Of a stretch of DNA of 64,000 nucleotides, positions 34,443-45,500 are shown one piece after another. A model generated the notes under the pieces. The model searched no databases. It worked only from the letters and a program-made list of their open reading frames with translations, and was not told the DNA's origin. Numbering within the stretch: position 1 is the stretch's first letter; the number at the start of each line of letters is the position of its first letter. A program made the translations under genes and the position numbers. The DNA comes from Miscanthus floridulus (Eukaryota > Streptophyta > Magnoliopsida > Poales > Poaceae): contig NC_089584.1 of the NCBI RefSeq assembly GCF_019320115.1, forward strand, positions 72,447,533 to 72,511,532. Reading direction: 5' to 3'.

Positions 34443-36124
34443 TATATATACTGACCACAAAAGTCTCAAATATATCTTCACTCAACCTGAGCTAAACATG
34501 AGACAATGAAGATGTTAAGAGCTGATCAAGGACTACAATTTGGAAGTGCACTACCATCTAGGAAAAGCCAATGTTGTAGCAGATGCACTTAGTCAGAAAT
34601 CTCATTGCAACACTTTTGAAGCATTGTTGGAAGATGGATTTAATATGTTACATCCTGTTATGCTGCAAAATATCACTATCAGTTGTTCACTTGAGAGCAA
34701 AATCATAAAACTGCAAAAGACAGATGTAGGTATATTTCACATCAAGAGAAAGATGAAAGAACAAGAAACCAAGCATTTCAGATTAGATGAAAGAGGTGTG
34801 CTATGGTTTGAGGACCGACTTGTGGTACCAAAAGACCACGAGCTTAGAAATCAAATTTTAGATGAAGCTCATTTGTCCAAGTTGTCTATCCATCTAGGTT
34901 GTAGCAAAATGTATCAAGATTTGAAAACCCATTTTTTGGTGGACCAACATGAAGAAAGATATCGCCGCCTATGTCACTAGGTGTGATAATTGCAGTAGAG
35001 TAAAGGCCATTCATTTGAAATTTGCTGGATTACTTTAGCCCTTGCCTATTCTAGGCTAGAAATGGGAAGAAATAAGTATGGACTTTGTTACAATCCTTTC
35101 GATGACACAGCAAGGTCACGATTCAATATGGATCATTGTAGATCGCCTCACCAAGTTAGCACATTTTATACCGGTTAACACAGCATATCATGAGGGGAAG
35201 TACATAGAGCTGTATGTTTCTTAGATCATGAGACTACATAGAGTACCCAAGACCATAATCTTAGATCAGGGACCATAGTTTATAGCTCGTTTCTAGGAAC
35301 ACTTGCACCAAGCTTTGGGGACTAAACTAATCAGAAGTTTAGCATACCATCCACAAACTTCTAGACTGACGGAGCGAGTGAACCAGATCTTAGAAGACTT
35401 GTTGAGAGCTTGTGTTATATCTTCCAAGGGTTCATGGGAGAAATGGCTACCTTTAGCCGAGTTCTCCTACAACAACAATTATCAAGCAAGCATCAAGATG
35501 GCTCCTTTTGAAGCCTTGTATGGTCATAAATGTAGAACTCCTTTGAATTGGATTGAGCCCGACAAAAGAAGATACTTTGGCATTGACTTTGTCACTAAAG
35601 CTAAAGAGTAGGTGCGCATTATCCAATAGCATATGAAAGCAGCTCAATCAAGACAAAAGAGTTATGCTAATAAAAGAAGAAGACCACTGACTTTTGAAGT
35701 GGGAAACTATGTATACTTAAAAGTGTCACCCATAAAAGGAGTATAGAGATTTGGAGTAAAAAGAAACCTTGTGCCTAGATATGTAGGGCCATACAAGATT
35801 ACTGAATGAAAAGGGAATGTCGCTTACAAGTTACAACTTCCCCTAGAGATGAGTGATATATTCGATGTCTTCCATGTTTCTCAGTTGAAGAGATTTCTTC
35901 GCCTACCTAAAGAAGCCATTGCACCCACCAACATTAAGCTCCAATCGGATTTGACATATGAAGAGAAACCGATCTGAGTGTTAGAAGAGATGGAAAGAGT
36001 AACACAAAGCAAGGTCATTAAATTCTACAAAGTGGTGTGGAATAACCACAGTGAATAAGATGTCACATGGGAACAGGATGATTATTTACGTGAGGTTTAT
36101 CCTGCCTTTTTCAAAGAATGGTAG
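34443..36124 (+). pseudogene. RNase H end, integrase and chromodomain-like tail of element C
   Basis: After element B the frame resumes with YTDHKSLKYIFTQPELNMRQ and HYHLGKANVVADALS (end of RNase H). The integrase has the HHCC zinc motif (HLSKLSIHLG, then CDNCSRVKA), a core with MDFVTILSM, LDQGP.F and ERVNQILEDLLRACV, and the RPLTFEVGNYVYLKVSP region. The tail (VLEEMERVTQSKVIKFYKVV, TWEQDDYLREVYPAFFKEW) looks like the chromodomain end of chromoviruses. Most of the many stops replace Gln (TAG), Trp or Arg (TGA). A frameshift occurs near 34940. Confidence 0.9.
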
Positions 36125-36153
36125 GTCTTACAAATCTCAGGATGAGATTTCTA

Positions 36154-36167
36154 TAAGGGGGAGGGGC
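36154..36167 (+). promoter_or_regulatory. polypurine tract of element C
   Basis: taagggggaggggc lies immediately before the 3' LTR. Confidence 0.85.
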
Positions 36168-36929
36168 TATAACACCCTAGGTGTTAAGCTTGCATTTAGC
36201 CTTGGCATTGCATGAGTACAAGAATCATTGATCCTTTATGAGCATGAGCATCTCAAATAGTATCTCTATGTTGACTTATATTGCATGTGTTGTCACTAAA
36301 TTGCCTTACATATGCTAGGGTTTATATGTAACCAATGTATAAAATGATTATGGAACCCTAGGAGTACCTTAAACATGTTTAGAATATCACATGGAACAAC
36401 TTTGGTATTCATGACTAAGGCTAGTTTGGTCTCTAAGTCATAGTCATAGTGTAAGTCACCATTTTCAAGTTGTATGTTTGACCTAAGTTAAACTATGTCA
36501 TAGAGTGTTTGCATGGTAGTGCACCCTTAAGCAAAGTAGTAGTACTTGATTAGAGCAACAACTTTTACTTTTGGGTCATGAGCTAATTCAATGCTTAACA
36601 TGGTCATTTAGAGCTCACAAAAATCAACAATGTACTATTTTTGGAACTTAGGAATTTTTCAAAGTCAAAGTGAGTTTACAGTTTCAATGTGGTTGACTTT
36701 GTGACGATTTAACTTCCTAATCTTTGCAAATTAGACCTAGATCACTTAAGCAAAGTTAGAGCTAGTATGTAGATCTACAACTTTTATTAATAGAATTTTT
36801 GTTAACTCACCGTGGTTTAAAAGTTTGGAGGGATCATTTTGGCGCTGTCAGGCAGGCGAAGGGTGCTCTGATGGCTGACTCGGCCTATCCATCGTGGCTG
36901 ACCATGGGCAGGGCTTGGCCACCACTGGC

Positions 36930-39900
36930 TATGGCAGAACCTCCTAAATTATAGGACCCACATGCACTTGTCACTGTCCAACGACCTTTGACAACAATGC
37001 ATATGTTCCTGGTAACTTAAGAAGTCTGTCGGGTGTCCTCAGGGAACCCCGAATCATCCATGATTTCCGAGCAGGATCACATTACAGAGTCATTGCAGTA
37101 TTACAACATTTATTCAATTATCGACACCAGAGTAAAAAACAGTGGAAGTCTTACGATAACATAGTTTACAAACCAGTTGTTTCAAACCTTACAAACTAAG
37201 TTCGATAATTATTACAAACCATAGTAGTAGTGGAGTGGCATAATTAACATATACATAACACACAAAATAAACATCCTGCCCAAGGATCACACATTAACTT
37301 CTCATCGTCAGAACGAACGATAGTCATGCAGCACGATCCAAAACAGATCTGCTCATGAGGCTCACCTGCAACAAGGGTCAACGAACCCTGAGTACAAAAG
37401 TACTCAACAAGACTTAACCGAAATATTAACTGATAAACTCAGTAATGCAGGCTCAGGGATTCAAGGTATAGCTTTAACAATGATCAAAGTTCTTTTGCGT
37501 AAAAACTCTTTTAACAACATTCTTTATCTAGAAAACTTCTTAAGAATTATATACAAAGCTAACATGATCTGTACTGAGATCATGAAACTTCATATCCAAC
37601 ACCTTCACAAGCCTTATTCAAGTTCCAGTTATTAATACTACGATGATGAACAGTGAGTTGAGTCTCCATAACCAAGGAGCAACGACGATTCGAACCGATT
37701 AAGACCCAGCTAGGGATTCTAGACCACATGACATATGCAGGTCCCCGACCTACATATATCAACCTACCCTCGGATCCTCTAAAATAAGAACGGGTCCGCG
37801 CCACCCGAGAATACAGTACTCCACCATTCCAGCCCATGGCCACATGGGTACACGCTATTCCTGCCATCTCTCCACTCCCAGTGCGTGAGTAGCCATTCTC
37901 ATAATAGAATAGCTGAGTAAAGGCTTACCGGAGTATGTGGTTAGTACTACAAATTCTCACCTCATGCAATTCAACAACGGACGTGCCTTAATCGACACAG
38001 GCCAAAAGACCCCGCTCACAAGACCTCCATGTCTTGTGGCTCACACACACCGAGTCCACCCGGTCTAGATTTATTACTCCACATTCCCATATCCCATGCT
38101 ATCATAATTAACCAATGTCCCATTTAAAACTTGCAGGTGGTAGGTAGTCACCTGACTTTCATCGTTCTACGCATAGCTAAGCAAAACTAGGCATATACAA
38201 ATTTAAAACTGGTAATATGGTAAATATGGAATAACAAGGGTGGTAATGCACCAATTAGGCTCTTACTTAACTCTTAATCACTTAATGCAGTAACGAAAAG
38301 CAAAAGCAAAATTAATTTGTAAAACACAAGGTAGGGTTGTATGCATCCGGGGCTTGCCTTCGTTGACGGAAAAATCCGATTCCTGCGACGTCACACCAGT
38401 ATTCGATCCAACCTCAACAGACAGAATAACCTCCTCAACAACTTGATTAACTACCACATGTTCACCTTCGTCCACTACATGTAATAACAATGCCATGTTT
38501 AACATGATGCGGAATACGAAATATGATGCTCGATGATGGATACAAAAATTAACAATTTGAATACAACTTTCCTTCGCGGTACAGTTGCAAGTCAAACAAA
38601 CTAAATCTTTTTCATAACACATACATCAACTGCCAAGGATCATTATCAACAAATGACCCAAGGTCATCACTCAATCCAAAATTACAAACAAAACCTAAAT
38701 CACTAAAGGTTACTATTTGCTTTTATGAATTAATTATTTAATTCAAAATTATGAAATAAATCAACTTATTCTAATTGAGCTCAAAATTTTAGTAAATGTT
38801 CATTACATGATAACTAAGTGGCAAAACAAATTTCATAATTTTTGGACAAGTAAATAAGCCTAGAAAAATCATGGAAATCCATTTATTAATAAATTGAGCA
38901 ATTTTTATCACATTCAAAAATTACTGAAAAACATTATTTCATATTTTTCTTAAATACTTTACATCATAGAGAAGTCACACAAAAATTTTCATAATTTTTG
39001 GAGCTTTAAATAAATCTACACAAAAATAACAAAAACAGACACTATTCATTCAAATCTAAAAATAGAAAAATCCATTTGAACGCTGAGTCACTGACATGGT
39101 GACCCCACCTGTCATCCCCTTCCTCCCGCTTTGACTACGGCGATGATGGCACTGACCGGCGATATCTCGACGACGGTGAGATCAACGGCGACGGCGAATG
39201 CACTAACATAATCACTACATCACGGCGCACCGATTTGTGGCACAAACACGACCAATTACTGCCTGGACCGAGCACTACGCCAGCCATGGCGGCTGTGGTG
39301 GCACGACGACACAACACCGGCGAAACGAAGCCGAAAATGGGGAAATAGAGGGCATGGGAAGGTCCAGTTGCTCACCACGTACACGTTGGAGCAAAGAACG
39401 AGACCGGATAAGCTACGATGACACGGGTCGACGTTGACAGCGGTCACGGCGGAGCGATCTTCGACGACGGCGATGCTCCGGTAGCTGTGGTGGTCAAAAT
39501 GAGAAATCAATGGGTCACAAAGCACTACATCATTGCGGCAAAGCCAAAGCAAGACTCGGCAAGGGCAGAGACTCACCATAGCGCGTTGGCCACGGCGACG
39601 CGGGCTCGACGGCGGGGCTGCCGGCCGTGGAGAAGAAACACGACGAGTGGCGGTTCCCAGCGAAATTAAGCTGAATTGATGGGTTGGCTGAGCGCGTAAG
39701 GATAAGGCAGAGCTAATGGATGCTTTGCTGCAACGACAGAGGCACTGGTTCGACGATGAGGGCTCACCGGAGATGATCAGCAACGTCGGGAAAAACAGAG
39801 GGCGAAGGAAGAACAACGACGATGGTGTCGGAGCTTTATAGGGCGGCCAAGGAAGCAAGGAGAAGCCACGGCAACGCCTTTCCCGCGCCAGCGTGAAGCC

Positions 39901-40521
39901 AAGGCCACCATGCGCGCGCTTGGAACGCCGAAGACGGTCGCCGGCCATGTAGCTTCGGCGGTGAACACTGTTCACAATATTTACAAGTTTGCCGTTCGCC
40001 AAAATTCACAAATTACTCTCAAATTTTCATAACAACTCAAAAATCTCCAAAAACAAAAGTTGTTCAAAATCAAAAGTTCTACAACTTTGCTTTATAACCA
40101 TCTCCTAATTCGGTCTAGATTTTGAAATGATCTTTTAAATTCAAATAGGGGATATTTAACGAATTACGCCTTTTTGAATTACTCCAAATTTTTCTAAACA
40201 ACTTGAAAAACTCCAAAAATAAACTTTGCTTAACTTGCCAAGCTCTACACTTTTGATTTTGGGCCCAACCCCAAAATATGCTTAGATTTTGAAATGGATT
40301 TTTAGGGTAGGGTTTAAATACTAAAAAGCGGGGTTTTCTCGAAAAAAATCAAAACCCATACAAACTTTGAACTTGAGTCAAACAATACAATTCAACACTC
40401 ATTACACAAATGTAAACTTGTTTTAGTGAATGCATATCAAAGTTTTCACCAAATGCCAAATGCTTTGCAATGCATATGATGACATGTCAGATTTTAATAC
40501 TTAAACACCCGAGGTGTTACA
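36930..40521 (-). mobile_element. solo LTR F of a related Tekay-like gypsy element
   Basis: A perfect 5-bp duplication, ctggc, flanks it at 36925-36929 and 40522-40526. Read on the minus strand it starts TGTAACACCTCGGG and ends GGAGGTTCTGCCATA. That is the same TGTAACACC type of end as element C, but the body differs. It is 3.6 kb with no PBS, gag or pol, so it is a solo LTR left by LTR-LTR recombination. A GC-rich part (about 39080-39970) contains a spurious 248-codon frame. Confidence 0.88.
39829..39842 (-). promoter_or_regulatory. TATA box of solo LTR F
   Basis: The minus strand reads GCCCTATAAAGCTCC, followed by the GC-rich leader-like segment. It fits a promoter pointing left. Confidence 0.55.
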
Positions 40522-43500
40522 CTGGCCGATGTCGGGCCCACATCGCAGTTGGTTGGCATGTGGTTAAGACAAAGTCACGCTGCTCATTCCACACTCACGC
40601 TTGCACTCTCTCCCTCTCCACTGCTCTCTCTCGCGCGCACAGCGGGAGCATCGAGCGCCGTCGCACCACTGCATTGCTTCGCCATCGCCTAGCGCTCTCG
40701 CCGCTGCACCATTGCCTCCTCCAGCTAGCCTACAGCTTCATCATCTTCCTCTCTACCTCCTTAACACAGTAGCAGGGCTAGGCAAGCCACGGTGAGGGTG
40801 AAATTGCCATTCTTGACCTTGTCGGAATCACAGGTTCCATGGCCGCCTTCACAGCGAGCTCACCGCTGCTCAACTCACTTGCCCCTTCTTCCATCTTCTT
40901 CACATTAGCGCTAGTTCAAGGTATAGCCTAGCTTCTGGTGTTACCCTACGGTGAATCGTTGCCTCACCGGCATAGAACACGACGGCCAGCGCCACCGTGC
41001 TCTCGCCGCCGCAACACCGCGCACGTGGATGCACCCCGTCGGTGTTTCCCACCTAACCTAGGTAGTCTCGGTAGGTTCGCATGGTCACCGTGGAGCCCAT
41101 GCGCTTCTCGTCGGGCCTTGTCATGGCCAGTAACGGACGGCGCACCTCCATCCAGCGTCGCCGTGCCGCCATGGCCAGCGACGAGCAAGCTCTGGTGCGT
41201 CCGTGCTTCCACCACCGGTACCAGTCGACGCGGGTGATTGAGTAGAACATGTTGGTGGGGTTGGTTTCACCGAAAAGCTCGCCCTCAGTGAGCTAGCACT
41301 GGTCAAACTCGCTCCCCTATTTCGGTTCACTGACGTGTGGGTCCGCTGACCCGTGGGTCCCATGCGTCAGAGACTACAGTTTAGGGTTTTGTTATTTCTT
41401 TTCTAGATTTTGGTACTAACTTTGGAAAATCATATCAAGCGCTAGGAGTGTCCAATTTTGGTGAACCAAATTTTGTTGGATTCCTCATGAAGTGTAGTAT
41501 TTTATTAAAATATGAAAGATAATATTTATGGTATTTTTAAAGGTGAATAAAATGTGGCTAGATAAGTGCTTTTTGAATGTTTGCAATCTTGTAAAATGGA
41601 TAACTTGAGTTAGAAAAGGATAAAATTGTGATTCCAATTTTGATGGTCTTGTGTTGACATCCTATAGCTAGAAAAAATAATAAACTTGCAGTAGACTTGA
41701 TTGAAGTAGGGTCTTTCTATTTATCTATTAATAAATGGTGTTTTCTAAGGAAAATTATAGGGATAAAAATGAGTAACATATTGCCATGTAAATTTTTGTA
41801 CAGTATTATGGCACTAGGATGAAGCTAAGAAAAATATAAAATCTGTTGTTTGATACTTTTCTATAGGGTTAACTATTTTCACTAAAATAAACCTAGCTAG
41901 CTTGTCATTTTTGTAGAGGATGTTATACATGTTCAAATGGTATGAATTTTTATTGTAGTCTATTGGGAGCACTTGGAAGCTCCTGTAATTTTATACGAAT
42001 TTATTGTGTACATTTGGTATTTTTTTGTTATTTCACCTAATTATCTGATTATATTAATAAAGGCATTTAAATAAATAAATTGTGCTTGACCATGATGTTT
42101 TCTATGGTGCTTGTGATACATATGAACTGTTGATGTTAGTAGTAAGGCTTAAAAGCAATTGGTTGTATGCAACTAATTAATTATTGCTTTATAATTCAAC
42201 TAGATGGTTGCGTGTATAGTTTTGGTTGAGTTGGTAATTTTATGATGATAATGGTCTTTTCTGTAAAACTTGTTAATAACAAAGTTTTAGATAACTTATT
42301 GATCTACCATTTATTAAATTTTCATAGTCATTGACCTAAGGGCTTAAGAGTTTTGGCTGTTAGAAGTTTGCTGTCCGAAATGCATGCTCTCTGGACATAT
42401 TTGAATAACTGAATTGTTTGACCTAGATAACTGTTGAATCATATCAAGGGTATTAAAAAATGTTGTAGACAATTTCATAAGCTTTCCAGAATGTCCACAA
42501 CCATATTATTTCGATGTATATAACTCCAGTCAGGGTCAAAACAAGTAGCTATTGTCTTGTAATCCAAAAAATGATTTATAGAAGTGTTTACTTAAGTAGT
42601 AGAGAAGAGATATGCATCTACTCAGTAAAATAAGATGCACTTGTTATTACTTTAATACCATACTGTTGAAAACACTTATGGGGATGCATTCATCATGTCA
42701 TATCATATTATACGTGTCATCTTATATGCATTCGTGATATCTTATTCCATGCTCATGCATATAGGATCGTCCGAAGAGATAACGCTGTTGGAGTTCAATG
42801 AAGAAGAGAAAGGGGATCAACAGGAGACACCCCAAGCCACAGCTCTAGGAGAAGAGGAGCAGACTCCCAAAGATCTCCCTGAGTGCTCGGATCACCAGCC
42901 ATTCTCTTTCCACAATGGCAAGCCCCGGAGCATTCTAAGTCTTCCATGTTTTACAAAATACTACTTGAGTCCTTTATGTTTGATGCATTAGGTTATAAGA
43001 GTTGATTGGAAACACTTGATGCATGGAACTACCTTGTCTAGATATATATACCTTTAACCCTATATAGATCTAGGATCGAATATATGCTTAGCCATGCTTA
43101 GATCGGTAGAAGTCGGTTGATTTCCTGTCACCTGCGAGATATAGGTGGATACCAAAGCATGATTGGCTATATTTGCTATCTTGGAAAAGAACCATGGGGT
43201 AATATAAATGGAGGTCAGGTAGAGTCTATGTGTAGGTTGACTCATGTGATTCCATCTATGCTGATTAAGAACCATACCATTGTTGGCACTTCTGACAAGA
43301 TTGAATGCATGCCTATCACTTAGCTGATCGGATAACTCATTCTGACTGCGAAGCCGAGTAGCTCAACTCAGGTCGGGCCCCATTCTGTCAAAGTGCACAC
43401 TCTGGATGGTATTAAGGATATGCGGGGAGCTAGCCATGAGCCTAAGGGTAGGGTAGTCCTGATCATCCTGGCAGCTAGTTGTCCCTGATTATGCGGCGCT

Positions 43501-44423
43501 AGTCGAACCCATGAAATGTGTATCTAAGTTATACCAAAGGTGACCTAAGGTGACCATTGATCTAGTCTATCTGGGTTTGTGTTAGGAATAAATTCTCAGC
43601 TGGTTGAAATCGATTTGAATCACCATCTCTCCTAGACAGTAAGAAACTTAGCTAGCTCCAATATCATAGTAATTGTATTATGGAATGTAATGGTTTGGAT
43701 AAACATAGAATTACTACACTGTCTATGGTTACTACTGTATGCTCTTAAATGATATACAACATGTTTGGTAGAGGTTAGTTGCTAATCTAGAGATGAATAG
43801 CTATAATTAACTTGATGACCAAAGTATAATTGTATAACTGAGTTAATTGCTTTTATGCAAAATGTTGTCAAGCTACCTCCACTTATAAAGCCTTGCATAA
43901 TCCTTGGAGTTGCCTTATTTTTGGTTTATGATGGGTAAGTATGGCTGAGTACCTTCTTATACTCAGGGTTTATTCCCATTGTTGCAGATAATACAGTTTA
44001 TCATGACTATTGCCAGAACTGCTTCTGTCCCACTATGGATGAAGAGTGAGCCCTGGGCAAGCATCTATTATTAATCCTCCTTATGTGCTTTTGTGGGAGT
44101 GTGATCACAAGTTGGCACTGTATCTGAACTATGATGGCAAAAGTTAGCTTCAAACTTTAATTTGCTTCTGCTACTATTTACCGAACTTGGTTTGTAATAA
44201 CCTTATTTTGTACTCTAATGAATGAACTGTATCTATAAACTTTATGTAACATGTGACATGTATGTTGAATCATATACGATCTTGGTTGTATGTGGATCGT
44301 TAATCGAGACCTATCGTGGTACTCGACGGATTACCGGGTTTATATGGGCTCAAGTATGATAGTGCGACCGCTTGCGGGCTGCCATTGTACATGTGCTCTT
44401 ATAAATTGGTCGGTTCTATGATA

Positions 44424-44499
44424 GGGTATATGCTTTGCAAACTCATAGGCATCTTTTACAGGTATGGTCTTGTTAGCTGAACCATGGACCGTTAAGAAC
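44424..44499 (-). pseudogene. exon 7 start of the broken second hydrolase gene
   Basis: On the minus strand an acceptor (ctattcag) precedes FLTVHGSANKTIPV and DAYEFAKHIP, matching FFTIHGSADEIIPVEDAYEF of the intact gene. The exon continues at 6620 across element C; the duplicated gggta belongs to both halves. The acid of the catalytic triad is changed (SAD to SAN), so even an uninterrupted copy would probably be inactive. Confidence 0.9.
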
Positions 44500-44685
44500 C
44501 TGAATAGAGACAATAGCGAAAACCTAAACAACAAGCGAGCTATTCTAGCACAATGGAACTTAATGAGAAAAACACAATTTGAACTTCTTATGTGCAGAGA
44601 TGAAACACTAATGATTAGGTAACTTATATTTTTTTAGTTTGGAGTATAAACATGAGGGTCATAATGTCTAAAATAGTTTCCATAC
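44500..44685 (-). other. intron of the broken hydrolase gene
   Basis: GT (44685) to AG (44500) on the minus strand, between exons equivalent to exons 6 and 7 of the intact gene. Confidence 0.75.
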
Positions 44686-44882
44686 CTACATTCCTTGCTT
44701 ATGGAAACACTTGCCGCACGCATATCAGTATTAAGCCGTTCCATCAAACTTTCTTGGTCGAATATAGCTTGATGTACAACTGCCAGCTTGGCAACTATCT
44801 CCTCATACTCTGATTCATCAAAATCTGAATAAACTTCTTGGTCTGCTGGAGCTCTAAATTCTGACGGCAACAGAAAAGCCAT
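44634..44882 (-). other. chimeric open frame joining element D to the hydrolase exon
   Basis: One uninterrupted minus-strand frame of 82 codons starts in element D (MAFLLPSEFRAP, DESEYEEIVAKLAVVHQAIF) and crosses into hydrolase exon 6 (ESLMERL...) near 44760. It then reads on into the intron. It is probably a chance in-frame join of two broken sequences. Confidence 0.6.
44686..44760 (-). pseudogene. exon 6 piece of the broken hydrolase gene
   Basis: The minus-strand frame ESLMERLNTDMRAASVSISK then ECR ends at a GT donor. The intact gene has ESLMERLSNDMHTASLSISK. One base is missing just upstream (accaagaaagt against accaaagagagc). Homology ends at about 44760, where element D sequence begins, so exons 1-5 are not present in the window. 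Confidence 0.88.
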
Positions 44883-45500
44883 TTGAATATTAGCCGATGG
44901 TTGACCCCTATTGGCTGTTTATTTAGCACGCCACACTTGAGGTCTACTAGATGCCTAAGCCTATTCTAGCTCTCTATTCCTTAGGCATTGCACCATTCTT
45001 TTCTGGCTTCTTGTCAAACCTCCTGGACACCATTGCCCTTCCTGTCAAACATATTCTTCTTCTTCATCTTCTCCTTCATAATCAGCCCAATTTTGATCAA
45101 CAACTTGCTTCCCAAGCCGATCATGAACACTTCTATTTTTTAAGCGCTAATCCATATTATTATGATGATACTTATCTCGAGCATGGATAGACCGGCGGTT
45201 GGCTTGAGATTGCCAAAACTCCAAATATTGCTCACTGCACTAGGGACAATTATTTCTAGTAGGCAACTTCAAGCCTTCATTCCAACAATGTCTAAAGAAA
45301 GGATAATTCCAATGTGATTCAGCTTGTTTTTTCATACCTCTCTTTCTCCTATTGATGCTGGTATTCTTTATCTTCTAACCAACGCTGATAATCCTTCTCC
45401 TTCTACTGTTGCCATTTATTCAACAAAATTTGAGATGTAACACGTGGCCTTGCCGCCCCATCCCTCGACATCTCTCCCTGCTCATATCGACTTTTTTATT
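44761..45500 (-). pseudogene. post-gag region of element D
   Basis: Minus-strand fragments include HWNYPFFRHCWNEGLKLPTR (about 45260-45320) and MAFLLPSEFRAP. In complete grass elements these lie between the gag zinc finger and the protease. Stops and frame changes are frequent. The protease DGGA motif expected next is absent. Confidence 0.65.

Larger units (their letters stand above)
6621..44423 (+). mobile_element. element C: chromovirus (Ty3/gypsy, Tekay/Del-like), host of a transposon nest
   Basis: LTRs lie at 6621-11254 and 36168-44423 (the second contains solo LTR F). A perfect 5-bp target duplication, gggta, flanks the element at 6616-6620 and 44424-44428. Internal order is PBS, extra ORF, gag, protease, RT, RNase H, integrase, chromodomain-like tail and polypurine tract; this order and the tail indicate a chromovirus. 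Without elements B, A and F it measures about 16.7 kb. Many stop codons and frameshifts make it defective. It inserted in the last large exon of a hydrolase gene. The terminal TG/CA have decayed to TA at the inner start and outer end of the right LTR. Confidence 0.92.
36168..44423 (+). repeat. 3' LTR of element C, split by solo LTR F
   Basis: The two parts, 36168-36929 and 40522-44423, together match the 5' LTR. It starts TATAACACCC and ends TTCTATGATA (decayed TG and CA). It is followed by the gggta target duplication and hydrolase exon sequence. Confidence 0.92.

Noticed and set aside
39256..40002. 248-codon open frame on the minus strand
   Set aside because: It lies wholly in the GC-rich part of solo LTR F, just downstream of its TATA box. 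Composition is low-complexity Ser/Arg/Pro and no domain is recognisable.
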